The position numbers and the translations under genes are program-made. Shown piece by piece: positions 25,543-37,908 of a DNA stretch of 64,000 nt. How positions within the stretch are numbered: the first letter of the stretch is position 1; each line of letters opens with the position of its first letter. The stretch is from Liolophura sinensis (lineage: Eukaryota > Mollusca > Polyplacophora > Chitonida > Chitonidae), in the NCBI RefSeq assembly GCF_032854445.1, contig NC_088295.1:79696028-79760027 (forward strand). The letters run 5' to 3'. The notes under the pieces are model-generated. The model was not told the origin of the DNA, made no database searches, and worked only from the letters and a program-made list of their open reading frames with translations.

Positions 25543-27240
25543 TTTTTACTGAATGTTTCAGTGTACACTTTAATAAGGTAATCAAATTTGAACCGCAGTG
25601 CTAAAATAATTTTGTTTTGTTTTACTTATTTTGTCTTATTTGAAACTAAATACCCATTTTCACGGATTTCCATCGTGGCATTTGACTTGTGGGTATGCAT
25701 AAATAACCTCATGCAGTTTCTAAATTAGTAAAATACAGTTTGGAATAACAAGCGACCGCAGGTGATCTATTACGGCCTGTAAAGATATTTTTAGAGTGTA
25801 TATAAATTTTTATGCTCACTTACAACTGTTTCTGGCTTGTTTTAGGCACCAAATCTAGTATACATAAAATCTGCGGATGGCCGTGGGTTTCCCCCGGGCT
25901 CTGTCCAGGTTCCTCCCACCCACCAATCTTATTGCCGTCGCATAAGTGATATATTCATGAGTGCGGCGTAAATCAAAACAGTAAATAAATAAATAGTATA
26001 CATAAAACGGAAATATTGGAACACCATATAGGAAAAGGCGTTTCGAGGCTTTCTCTCGGTTACTTTAATTTAATTTTACCGTGACAGAGTGAACCTAAAG
26101 GACTGTTCGAAATGGATTTTCAACAATATGATTGAGTTTTTAGAAAATTTGTTCTTTTATAAAAAGTGGACAAAATAAAAAATTGTTATCATTTAGTGAT
26201 TTATTAAGATTATCGCGCTATCCGATCTTGTGAAGATATTTTAATGAACAATATCACTTCTGGTTACATGCTTAACTTCCTGTATTCCGTTGCTCCTGGA
26301 GTTATGCGCGTTAATATATCCCCTATACACACCATCCAATTTCAATGCACATTCCATTTTCACAATTTAGTACACTTTATGTCATTTGTTCATAATAATT
26401 CAATATGTCATCCTCGCAGGCAGCTATGTGTTTTTTACCAGTTCTTGCCATCAAAACCATTTTGTTCATCCTTTTTACCATACGTGTACATTTTTTATCG
26501 AGCCGTCAGGCACTCAGAATTAATATCCGGTAAACTATCCTGGTAATTTCTCACAGGAAAAACTTAACCAATGTCAAGTACATACTATTAGTTGACAGTT
26601 TCCCGTAAAGAATGCATTTCTCCTCCCCATTCCTACATATAGCGGATGACAGTGCATGCAGTTTACGCAGGGAGAGAAGAGTTTATATGTACTATAACAA
26701 GTTTGTGCTTTTTATTCTTTCACACAATAGATACATTCTTAATGTTTCTCGGGGGTTATAGTTGATTTTTTTACTTTGTCTTTTGTTTCATTTCTCAATC
26801 ACAATTCTGCATCGCCAAACACAAAAAGAAAGGCTACATGCAGGCACAATGAATACAGGCTCAGTGAGGTTAGTCGTGAGAACTTTCTAATTCACATAAT
26901 TATACAGAATACCATTGTGTTTGACGTCATCCAGCCAGATATGGTGCCAGTATATACATCATGATCTCGTCTACGCAGGACATGGTGTCTCATGCACCGC
27001 GGAATCATCTATACTGTGATGTTATCTACAGCGTGATTTCATACATGCATGATGCCACATGTACACTGTCGTGTCATACACACTGCGGTACCATACTCAC
27101 TGTGCATTGTGTCATGTGCAACGTGCTGTGCAAGTGATCCGTACTACAACTGCATATAAAATGTATATTCACACAACAAGTTACGTACAAGAAACCTTCC
27201 CCTGCTAATTCACTTTTATTTCAGCGTTTATATCAGTCTT
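25543..27240. other. 3' flank of engrailed B
   Basis: Presumed 3' UTR followed by intergenic DNA. I see no AATAAA before the SINE remnant at 25873-25998. Beyond that the sequence is AT-rich and unique to the eye; open frames at 26244-26546 and 26776-26964 have no domain or splice context. Confidence 0.5.
25873..25998 (+). repeat. SINE 3' fragment downstream of engrailed B
   Basis: Contains the SINE centre and tail: GCGGATGGCCGTGGGTTTCC, CCCGGGCTCTGTCCAGGTTC, CATAAGTGATATATTCATGA, GTGCGGCGTAAATCAAAACA and a TAAATAAATAAATA tail. The tRNA-like head is missing, so this is a 5'-truncated copy in the same orientation as engrailed B. The tail supplies the first AATAAA hexamer after the engrailed stop codon. 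Confidence 0.85.
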
Positions 27241-28199
27241 TTAAAGGCAACGAAAACACTAAAATAAAGTATGTCATATAAAATACCATTAATTACTGTC
27301 CAGGAAAAGAGTTTGGTTTACTTTTTTAGATTGTTTTCTGACTCACTAAAATGCATTTAAAAAATAGGATTGTATGGTGGCATGTTCTGACCACTTTTGG
27401 ACCAGTGACCAGTCATCAAAGGTTTTTGCTACTTAACACATTTACGACAGCTACATTGTACATTGCATCATTCAAAATGCATATACATATAGATCTATGA
27501 ATGCATTCGCCACTTTGACCTTGAAACGAATGATGACAGACAAAAAGTATGGATGTGACGTCATTGATACCTTTTGGGTCGTAACAGACTACCGAAGAAT
27601 CTGTTCTTTTAACACAGTTTTACTCAGAAAAATTCTAAAAACATAAATCCAATTATTTTCCTGGACAGTTTTTAGTGGTCTTTCATCTGATGAATACTTC
27701 ATTTTAATGTTATCTTTGCCTTTAAGCTTGTTCTCACTTTATAGTAGCATAGTGACAACAGTTAAACCATTCTTAACTTGCTTTCAATTTTTGGTTTTCA
27801 TTGTACATTTATTTCTACATATTGATTTAGGGGTGATCTTGTGTGTATATGCTATTGAATGTTTAGGGTTAAAGGCGCATGGATTACGTCACTAGTACAG
27901 CTATGGATTCTGTCATCATTCGTTTCAAGGTCAAAGTGGCGAATGCATTCATAGATCTATATGTATATGCATTTTGAATGATGCAATGTAGCTGTCGTAA
28001 GTGTGTTAAGTAGCAAAAACCTTAGATGACGTCACTGGTCCAAAAGTGGTCAGAAAATGAACCATAGAATCCTATGCTTTAAATGCATTTTAGTGAATAA
28101 GAAAAAATCTATACAAGTAAACCAAGCTCTTTTCCTGGACAGTAATTAATGGTCTTTCATCTGACACATACTTCATTTTAGTGTTTTCTTCTCTTTTAA
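27241..28199. mobile_element. Palindromic TTAA-bounded DNA-transposon-like (MITE/foldback) element
   Basis: Two inverted arms of roughly 300 bp (about 27241-27545 and 27905-28199) read as near reverse complements: CACTAAAAT...CAGGAAAAGAG on the left mirrors CTCTTTTCCTGGACAG...ATTTTAGTG on the right, and the long stretch around ATAGATCTAT...GCATTC mirrors too. Both outer ends are TTAA (27241-27244 and 28196-28199), the target-site signature of piggyBac-type and some other DNA transposons. A third copy of the terminal about 65 bp lies internally (27660-27725), also ending in TTAA, so 27241-27725 could be one complete 485-bp MITE and the right arm part of a second in opposite orientation. No transposase is encoded; the open frame at 27707-27895 is chance. 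Confidence 0.7.
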
Positions 28200-31100
28200 C
28201 GGTCACGGCGAATTGAATACGTATATGGCAATGTTTATCAGTATCACATTACACTAAGCTGATTACTTCATAGACATGTAAGTGATTATATGCTATAATT
28301 CACGTACACAGACAGTTGCATAAAAAGTGCTAGTACTTAAGATAAACAGATGTGTGAATAAAAGACATCATATCTGACTTTAAAAGATGCACAGAACAAT
28401 CTCAGTTCGTTTTTAATATAGGTAGAAGCATTTCATTTTTTGTGTTGCCCCTCTCATCCCGTTTCGTTAAGACAACATCACTAGATTATGAACATGGATT
28501 AAATAAAGACATCTTTATTGCAATCAATTAAATACTTTGAAACAAGCATTCCTCAAAGTATTGTTTAAGATATATAATTATTTCGGGTACATGGGGTATT
28601 TTAACTGAACAATTGTCTTGTTTCGAGGTAATTTCAATTAAAATCTGACCTCGTCTAAACTTGCTTCGTGGTTATCGGGTATATACGTATTAAGTACAAG
28701 TGAACAAAGGCGCGCGGGGATATTTCAGTGAGCAACTCGGTGTCTATTATAATGGATAAAACCGAATTATGATGTCCCGGGGGGTTAGCTTTTGTAAAAC
28801 AAAGGCCAGTTGTTGAACTTTCTCCACCCAGGTTTAGCATTGTTTACAAATAACCTAAGTGTTGATAAAGAAAAGTACTCAATGCGCAAGTCCACTGGCG
28901 CTGGCGTAGACGGTCCGTAATTACGCAATGTGGGGGACGTGTAGTTATATTGCACGAAGCATCAGTTTCGGATGGGTGGACGAAAACGTCTTGTGAAGTC
29001 ACCTCGCCTCCAGCTCCAAGTAAAAAACAAAAGCTCAATAAAGAACAAGTGAATTAAAGACAGCCTGAAATTAAGCCATCAGCTAGTGGGTGGGCAAAAC
29101 ATCTGTTAACCGACGAGCAGCGAGAGAGCCCGAGGGGACGGGCTAGTCAACCTCGCCTAACATCTGTCTTCGAAGATGGCCCCCTGTAAGTTGATGGCAG
29201 TGCACCGAGTTACGTTTGTACGAAATCCCCTAAGGAGAACGATACATCCAATCGCGCTCGTAAAACGTCACACATCTGTAATGGTTATACCGTTAATTTC
29301 ACAAATCATATTTGTTTTTTTATAAAGGAGCTGTGAAACGATGAGCGAAATAAAAACTGATAATGTCTGTGGGTAATTATTCTGCCCGAATCTGAAGGAT
29401 ATGATTTCATTTCTTTTTCCCCCTATTCAATCTGCAAGGATACGTGGACATGATTATGGGTATACATAATTTATTTGTGAATATAATTAAAACCCCATAT
29501 CTACGCGTATATAATTAAAACGTACACATACACGCGTGTAATTAAAACTTACACAACTATTGATGTATCTTCTCTGTAACGGTTCGTGTCTTCCAGGTTA
29601 TATTTGGGTTATTACGCACATCTTATATCTCACTACAGTATGCGTCGTTGTGAAGAAACAGATTAGACTGACGAACTTATAATGCACACCATAGTTGCCG
29701 ATAAGTTCAACATTTTATTTTTATCATATTTCCAAACTGTTCATAATTAACACAGGCGCTTAATTATTGGCGACAAAAATATACAAGAGGAGGATACAAT
29801 TTAGTATCAGCGGTCTCTGTTTTTTCTCATTGCGATCAATGTTATACACCTTCGGATTTTGTGCAAAGATTCGTGGAAATGTTTATAAAAAACATTTCAA
29901 AACGAAAAAGCAGTGAGGTGTGGGAAATCTATATTGCCTAGCTGATCATTTCATCGGATAAGATCAGTAAGCAAACAATGTGCAGGTAATTGCTTATCCT
30001 GATGTGGAAATCCCTCCTAAACGTTTTTACTGTCTGGCGTGCATATAGAGCGCCAGGTAGTCACCAGGTAGAGTACGCACAGGGATTTGTCGGAGCAAAT
30101 TAACAATGGTGGAGCAAAAAAAAAGCCCAGCAATACAGCGAGATAAAACAATAACAATTATTGATGTGAAGTTTGTGATTTGCGACCAGAGCTACAATGA
30201 GCTTCCCACAAAATATTAACAGGCAAATAACTTGGAGACAAAAGACAACCCATTATAGGCAATTAGTTGTAAGCAGGGTAACGACGATGCAAATCTTACT
30301 TTTTATACGCAGGTTTCATACTTTAAACAAGGCTCAGTTTTTTCAGTGAAGCCGTTCAATTATTCCTGTTAACAAGTGTAATAATTAACAAATTACGTGC
30401 GAACAAACTTTTAGACGGTAACAATGTTTTTCATGTCTCACTATCAGGCTGTGGTTTTTGTTATTTTCTGATGTGGCAAGGGTCGTAGTACCGTACAAGT
30501 ATAGCCAGTGATATCCATCGCCTGAAGACTCCTCATGTAGCAGAGAGACAGAATAACATACATTCGGGCTCCGGAGGGATGGGGATGGGGAGAGCACTTA
30601 AACAGGTAATGTTATGAGCAAATTGGTCCTTCACAACTGCCACGACACTAACGAAAGCTTTGCTTCACAACGACCTTTAAGGTTAGATAGCTATAAATAA
30701 TACAAAATTACGTAAAGTGAACGATAGGTTAGTCACAAATATTATCAAATGTCGAATTTATCTACCATCTGTCTTGCCTTTTCTTCTGTTTTCTTAAGGT
30801 CCGGATTCAAACGTTGGTGTAGGTCACGGGATTAGCTTATTCCCCCGCTCTTGCTATTTGTGAGGCCATGGTTTTCGGCGCTCGTAAAGCCGTTAGCGCA
30901 TTCTAACGTTCGTTGAAGACCACTTATCATTCACCAACACAATGTGCATATCGCCACTCATGGGAAAGTTCGCTATTAAATTGCCAACTGTCAGTGGTTT
31001 ATGCTGAATACTGTGGTTTCCTGCATGCACTCACAAAGCTAATCATCATTGTACGTGAAAAATGACAGCATGGCATTAAACAGAAATCAATTCAGTAAAT

Positions 31101-31346
31101 TAAATTGATTTGTTGATAAAGATATTGACTGATTGACTAAGTGTCTAAATGATTACTTGATAGTAAATGGTTGATTAATTACTGGATTTATCCGTTGACT
31201 AATTGATTACTTGGTTGATTGCTTAATTACTCGATTAATTGATTCACTGATTTACTAATTGATACGTTTCTTGATTACTTGATTTATTCACTAGATGTCG
31301 TATTTAGGCGTTCACTGCTTTCTTATGCTTTTAGTACTTATTATTT
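28200..31346. other. Intergenic DNA
   Basis: No recognised gene. Mostly AT-rich unique DNA with a moderately GC-rich block near 28650-29200. From about 31080 to 31290 there is cryptically simple sequence built from TTGATTACT/TTGATTAAT-like words. Minus-strand open frames at 28655-29038 and 30385-30597 show nothing recognisable. Confidence 0.5.
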
Positions 31347-31608
31347 GGGGGTCTCCGTGGCTCAGTCGGTTAGCGCGCTAGCGCAGCATAATGACCCAGG
31401 AGCCTCTCACCAATGCGGTCGCTAAGAGTTCAAGTCCAGCTCATGCTGGCTTCCTCTCCGGCCGCACGTGGGAAGGTCTGTCAGCAACCTTCGGATGGTC
31501 GTGGGTTTCCCCCGGGCTCTGCCCGGTTTCCCCCCACCATAAGTCGTATAAGTGAAATATTCTTGAGTACGGCGTAAAACACCAATCAAATAAATAAAAT
31601 AAATACTT
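31347..31608 (+). repeat. tRNA-derived SINE, full length
   Basis: The best-preserved copy. Head: GGGTCTCCGTGGCTCAGTCG followed by GTTAGCGCGCTAGC (A box region), and AGTTCAAGTCC as B box near 31429. Centre: GGAAGGTCTGTCAGCAACCT, GGGTTTCCCCCGGGCTCTGC. Tail: TATAAGTGAAATATTCTTGA, GTACGGCGTAAAACACCAAT, then a CAAATAAATAAAATAAAT tail. tRNA-derived head plus conserved body is the SINE2 architecture. Open frames on the minus strand here are not genes. Confidence 0.93.
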
Positions 31609-31619
31609 ATTATTCGTTG

Positions 31620-31935
31620 CTTGGCACACTGACTCAATGATTACACTACACGAGACACACTGATTCAATCATATACACTTAACCAGACCCACTGATTCAA
31701 TCATAACCAAGCACACTGACTCTCTATATACAGTTAACCAGACACACTGAGTCAATCATGAAAAAGCACACTGACTCACTATATACACTTAACCAGACCC
31801 ACTGATTCAATCATAACCAAGCACACTGACTCACTATATACACTTAACCAGACACACTGAGTCAATCATAACCAAGCACACTGACTCACTATATATAGTT
31901 AACCAGATACACTGACACATTAAAAGTAATCAGAC
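31620..31935. repeat. 55-bp minisatellite, about 5.5 units
   Basis: AACCAGA recurs at 31681, 31736, 31791, 31846 and 31901, an exact 55-bp period. Each unit consists of two related half-units (CACTGA(T/G)TCAATCATAACC and CACACTGACTCACTATATAC), so the basic monomer is about 27-28 bp. It begins 12 bp after the tail of a full-length SINE. Confidence 0.95.
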
Positions 31936-33000
31936 ACACTGACTTCCACTTATAACACGTAGTCTACCACAGAAGCTTTCACTTATTGCACTTAATCAGT
32001 CTTAATCTGACTTTCCCTCATTACCTGTTAAGACATACACTAAATTCCTAGAGCTAAACTCACCCAGCTCACGCAACAAGACTATTTGACTCTCAATGAA
32101 TACTCGTTGCCATACACTGTGACTCTCACTTCCAATACAGACTCATATCTTTTGACTGTCACTGATTCATTTAACCATACATGTAATCACCTATCCTGAT
32201 TGTCTCTCATTTCCCTTGGTGGAGTGATACCTGTCTGACAGCATGTCTTCCATTGCCTGTTGCAAGACATTGACTGCGCCTCAGTACCAATAAGCAAACA
32301 CTCTGACTGTCAGCCATTACCCGTTGCAAGACACTGACTGCCCCTAATTAGCAATAAGCAAACACTCTGACTGTTAGTTATTACCCTTTGCGAGACTCTT
32401 GACTGCGCCTCATCACCAAGAAGCAAAAACTCTGACTGTCTCTGATAACCTTGTGCAAGACACCGACTGTCTCTCATTACCAACAAAACAACTCATCCAC
32501 TGTCATCTGTCATCCATTACAGTCTCTCAGCAACCTTGCGGATGTTTACGGTTTTCCCCGGGTCCTGTCCAGTTTCCTCCCACCATACACCTGAAAGTTA
32601 AACCTGATAGTGTTCATTAACACTGACTGTCACTCATTACACTTAACCCAACACCGTCGCTGTCGATCATTGCCCATTGAACATTTATTGCATGGTGCCA
32701 CAAGCGCCAGGTTCTCGGTTATTGCAAATTACCAAATACTCTGGCACTCATTTATTGCACTTTGCCAAATGCGACAAGTTCTCATTTATTTCACGTTATC
32801 AAACACGTTGGCGCTCATTTATTGCACATTGCCAAACACACCTAGTTCTCATTTATTGTGCGTTATTAAACACGCTGGCACTCATTATTAAACGTACAGG
32901 TAACCAGACGCTGGCTCTCATATATTGCACATGGCCACAAGTGCTGGCTCTTTTTGCACGTGACCACAATCCTCGATTCTCATTTATTGATCCTTGAATT
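31936..33000. repeat. Degenerate extension of the CACTGACT satellite
   Basis: For about 1 kb beyond the regular array the same words keep recurring in decayed form: ACACTGACTGTCACTCATTA, GCAAGACACTGACTGC, CTCTGACTGTC, then from about 32680 a CTCATTTATTGCAC...CCAAACAC variant with a spacing near 60 bp. A short SINE fragment (32519-32590) interrupts it. This looks like an old satellite from which the homogenised 55-bp block is the youngest part. Open frames 32399-32997 are read-through of these repeats. Confidence 0.65.
32519..32590 (+). repeat. SINE central fragment
   Basis: CTCTCAGCAACCTTGCGGATG, TTTCCTCCCACCATA and the intervening CCCCGGGTCCTGTCC match the central body of the window's SINE. 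Both ends are missing. It sits inside the degenerate satellite. Confidence 0.75.
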
Positions 33001-33559
33001 TTTTATTATTTGCACGTGTAATTATTCATTCATACATGTCACCATACACTCTTTACGCAAAATGACTGTTACAACACTCTGTAAAAGCATTGGAATATAA
33101 GACGTCCAACTATTTCTATCAACATTCCACCTATTTCCACCAGCATTGCCTACATTTTACTTAACTTTTGACACAATTACATGAGACCCAACTGTAAATG
33201 TTTAGCTTCAGCAGCACTCTATCCATAAGCCGTCATTTACACCATTCCATCGTGCTTTCCCTTTAAGCGGAAAATTAACAACTATAGTACTATCCAGTAC
33301 TGCTAAAGAAACATTCTTATCGCTGGCAATTCATAGTCAATTCCTTACACGCCCACCCCATCACCCAAAACAGCCGTCTTTCTCACAAACTGTTGTTCAG
33401 ACCGAAGCTTACGCGGACGGCGTCCTGCTGATACAAATATTTTGACGCTGACCGTGCGCAAACATGAAGGCATGACGTAAGCAGAATGCAGGGAATTACA
33501 TCTGAACTCGCCTACACAACTGCAACAGGACTGGAGAGACTTAACGGTTTTCATCGTAA

Positions 33560-33930
33560 AGGGATTGTCTGCAAGAAAAAAAAACTTCTTGGGGTAAATA
33601 GAGTAAATAGAGTTCCGACGGCTATGAGATGTGATATTGGAGAGGACAGTTGACGGTGTGTCGAGTGGATAGATGCTGACAGAGACGGGGGAGAGCCTTG
33701 GCAGTCCCGCTGGGGCGCATTCCTCTTACCCGCATCGGTTAGCCCTATCGGTGTGCCTCCAGAGCACTTGTTAACCCGAGATGGGGCGATGGACGGCGAA
33801 TCAACGGAAATCGCCACCAGTCAGCTAGTTAACACTAGATTACGTTGTTACAACCAATCAGATTTATAATATATCTGTTCTAACAGTTGACAGCTTCACT
33901 AACCTTTGGCGCATGACTAACACTAGTGAC
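33560..33930. promoter_or_regulatory. Candidate regulatory block
   Basis: GC-richer, non-repetitive DNA with GTTAACACTAG/GTTAACCC motifs, CCAATCAGATTTATAATAT near 33853 (CCAAT/PBX-like next to a caudal/Hox-like TTTATAA) and TTGACAGCTTC near 33886. The minus-strand open frame 33551-33817 has no domain. Could equally be a promoter; inferred from composition and motifs only. Confidence 0.22.
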
Positions 33931-36900
33931 TTAGCGCTCTGGGTATGGACAGAAACGTCTTGGCTTGAATGTCACAAACCATGACAAACTGCCGTCTGAA
34001 TTATTATGATATCCTTGTAATATCACGCTGTGTTTTTGTTATCTTTTGCTGATAGCGAACTAAAGAGTGGGTGTTTAATTCAGGCTCGATGAATAGACTT
34101 CCGGAGGAATTTAAGAGGCCAATCTGGACGCTTAGATACGCACAATCTGACATTTGTCAAGAACTTACACCTATGGAAAATTATATGCATCATAAAGGTT
34201 AGAATTCTTGTTTTAGACGTTATTGATTGAATCGCGGTCAAGATGTCTTACCTATAAACCATGATACCTACCACCATGGAAATACACTATAAACACAGTT
34301 TTAATCGTTAAAAGTGTCATTACAATATTCTAATCACTAACTGTGGCATCGTGTACAAAAAAAAAAAACGCTTCAGCTTGTATTAGGACGAATCACTTTA
34401 ACACCTCATTGTGACTTCCGTGTACGATTGTTCTTTTAATAGTGTGTTTTCTGAAAATTTTACTGACAACCCATTGGAAACAAGTATATCCCATTACTCT
34501 ATAGATCACCAGAAATGTCTTACATTGGTCTTTTCAAATATCTATAGAAATATTTTGGGTGGTTTTTCCCATTCATATTAAAATTCATATTTACATTCAT
34601 ATTAAATGCAGATTTGGGTGGGCTCTAACAAGTGGCATATGAATGTTCACCTCAATTCTGCAACCTTCTCCTAAACGAAAGAGCAACTTTTAATGCGGTT
34701 TATGCCCCTTTTATGGAAACCAAACTATACATTGGAAGGGTTGGTCTGTATCAGGGCTTCTTTTTAAGTACACTTTTACCTGCCTGCATAAAACACTGTT
34801 CTTAGAATATGCTCACATAAACATCTTGGAAACATGCAAACAGGTTGAAAAATTATACAGTGTATTCACATGAGCTTGTATGGCCTTACCATTTATGGGA
34901 AAAAAACCCCAGTGAAATCAACTTCCGGTGCACAATGTAAATTATGTTTGATTTATGTAAACATTTTATCGACCCACTTTTCGACCCTACCATAAATATT
35001 ACCCCCCCCCCATTTTTTCTTTTACTAAATTAATAGAAGCAGGCAAACTATGTCATGCATATTGTCATGCATTCATATTTTAATATATAGTTGTACATCT
35101 CAAGTTGGTAGAGGGCAATTGACTTGCATTGTGCACACTTGATTTACACACTTGCAGCTTATGTGTGCGGCGGAGGCCCAAATTAATTATAACTGTCTGC
35201 TCCCTTATTCATGATGGCAGGGAATCTATTACCAAACATTCAACAGTGGCAGAACCGAAAGAAAGAGCTATTTGTGACGTCACAGATTTCTTCATGACGG
35301 CCACCAAAGCTCTGCGTCAGAGGTAAATGACAGCTGTTGGGATTTGTAAACTTTTGACATGAGTTATATATAAAGTATATAGAGTTTTGTATTTTTGCAT
35401 TTTGCAACATATCTTGGTTAAGCATGAAATCTAGACTTGATGTCTGACTGACTGATTGCATGATTTGGTACCATGTGTGCATGGATTCCTCGCCAGGACG
35501 ACCGCCTTGTGTACCAGCCAAAATATACAAAACGTAACAACGTTATTTATGCATCAATACAAGTCTTTACTCTTGCTGTCATGGGTAATTAAGTACTTTT
35601 AATTGTCAGTGAAGGTTTTAATTAGACCAGACAAACACTGTCACAGAATAAGGTTACGAGGTGCAATGCCCCGTGGCTGTCTGTTTTATGCGCTGAATAA
35701 TTTCAATTAGATTAATCTTAAGCACAATGTTAAAATTAAATTCAAAAAGTCCTATTATATAAATAGCCTGAGGGCGGGATCGGATCACACATTAAATAAT
35801 GTTATATGACATAAATTTAAGCAAAAGACTTCCGGTTGCCCGAATAGCTGACAGGCACATCATGCACTGGCGAAAAATATCAAATATGCGTGTTGAAATT
35901 GTTTTACGTCTTATAGATGAAAATATCTTAGGTAATCAAGATTCAGTTCACAAAATGTGAAATTAACTGACATAGGCTACAACTGCTCTCAACCGGGTTA
36001 TTATAATTGCATGTCCAACATACTAATAACAAGTCATATGTCTTTCATAAAGATGAATTTTTAGTATTTAGTATCAACACACTTTTGCCACAACTATCTT
36101 ACCTGCTCAAAATATCCATTTTCAATAGTAACAAGCAAAATGCATTTTGAATTTTGAAAATCATAAACAGTATTATTGATATTATTGATATGCGTAAAAC
36201 AATGCTGGTACGATTATGCAAGCCCTACATGATCAACATGTGCAAATCTCTGTTTTGAAAGACACAAAAGCTCAAAAAGGTCAAAAAAGGTCTTGGAAAG
36301 CTCTTAAGCTGGGCCAGCAACAATACGCGCCACAACAGATTTATGGAGAACATATTCGCACATCTTAGTACGTCCGACGTATCCGTGCTGATATTTTTCT
36401 CAGCCAGATAAATTAAGGGGTAAGTACTGACACAGCACTGTTGCTGTAAAAGAAAATGAAAAAAAATCATTGTTTCTAAAACTTTAGTGAATAGCTAATA
36501 GTGAATGACCAGTTGTTGAACATAATACTGACAAAAATGCGACAAAAGACACTTTGGAAAACACAATTTTTTTACTCATGCACAAGCTTTCACAAGGCAC
36601 TTTCTTCATCATATATATTTAATGATTGTTCGACGTCGTCTGTGCTAAGCCGCGCCACAATCGTCTGCATGTATATTAATTGGTACATGAGATTTCAGCA
36701 CAGACTAATGGAATGATCTTTGTTATAAAAATAACACATACAGACTTTACGGTATGTACGTTTGAACCACTGAGTGTGCCACAGACAAGCTGTGTTGCAC
36801 CACCTGGGAACTTGACCCCACACAGCGCCACTGACACCAAACATGGACCCCATAATAACGTCACGGTGATCTACCGATACAGGACTCCTAATGGCAAGGT

Positions 36901-37721
36901 GTGTGTGCGCCTGATGGGTGATCTATACCTACACCTAACCCCACTGGCCTCGCGGAGTGTTTATCATTAAATAGAGATTGAAGCCTTGTGATATCCACTA
37001 CAACGGGTGTTACAAACAGAAAACAAACTTTGCTCTATGTAGCTCAAGGATGGGCTGAAAGAAGTTACTATTGTAACCAGTGATGCTGATATATATATAT
37101 ATTAGGTTTCGCGAGATCTCTGAGCAACTCATTAATCAAGCCAAGTACATGATTTAGTTATGTTCAACTATTTCAACTATTTATGTTCAACTATTTTCAA
37201 TGGTTATGGACTATTTCAAAACTTGGCAATATAATGAATCAAGCAAACCAGTCAAGGTGGAAAGCAATCATATAGAGCACAAACTGAACAAATGATAAAT
37301 CAGGCAACTGGCATGATTGAGTTCAGTCATTCAGTTTATTGTATCATGTATCAAGAGTCAAAGAAGCCTATAAATTATACAGCTCGTGCAAGGAATTCAC
37401 GTGATGGTGCGAAAGACTCCTAAGATTTAATAATCTATGGAGCCATTTGAAACCTCCAGATGCACTTAGGTTTACATTTCATAGACGTGTAGGCGTAGAT
37501 GTATATACATGATGTATTTTTTTCTTTACTTTTCATTTCACATCCGTGTCAGCGTTGTAATTTATACTAATGTTACTATATTCATTCCATCAGAATGTCT
37601 ACGTTAACGGACAGAATGTTAGTTGGTACTGGGCGTACTACACACTGTCTGTATATGTTAGCATCAATCGTGTCATAAGAAGATCCCACTGTCAGAGAAC
37701 TTGTATTTAATAAACGCTACA

Positions 37722-37908
37722 AGCTTTGGAAGGTGCACCATTGGCCACGGAAATCTATCATGCAGTCAGTGCATTCAGTGCATCTGCACTCAACAAATTA
37801 TCACATACAGGTGTTCTAACCGTCTACTAGTTCACGTACAGCACATATTAGACGACTGTGTTTCTTACATAGGGCAACTTCATCGATATTTAAAGACAAA
37901 TATAACAT
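37722..37908 (+). mobile_element. Degraded non-LTR retrotransposon 3' coding relic
   Basis: The frame reads RCTIGHGNLS, then a Cys-containing stretch, then LVHVQHILDDCVSY and a short tail to the stop. Jockey/CR1-like non-LTR polyproteins end in a pattern of the form R-x-R-I-G-H-x-x-L ... C-x-x-C ... L-T-V-x-H-I-L-x-x-C, which this resembles in order and spacing. It is short, lacks any reverse-transcriptase domain and sits in AT-rich DNA, so it would be a dead 5'-truncated fragment. The identification is by pattern memory only. Confidence 0.4.

Noticed and set aside
31347-31608. A tRNA gene at the head of the SINE
   Set aside because: A- and B-box-like motifs are present but the cloverleaf is degraded and the head is fused to the SINE body shared by all copies.
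35221-35322. A possible 102-bp exon with acceptor GATGGCAG and donor CAGAG|GTAAAT
   Set aside because: Peptide unrecognised, phase 2/2 does not match the possible exon at 36785 (phase 0/0), and there is no partner exon. Left as a coincidence.
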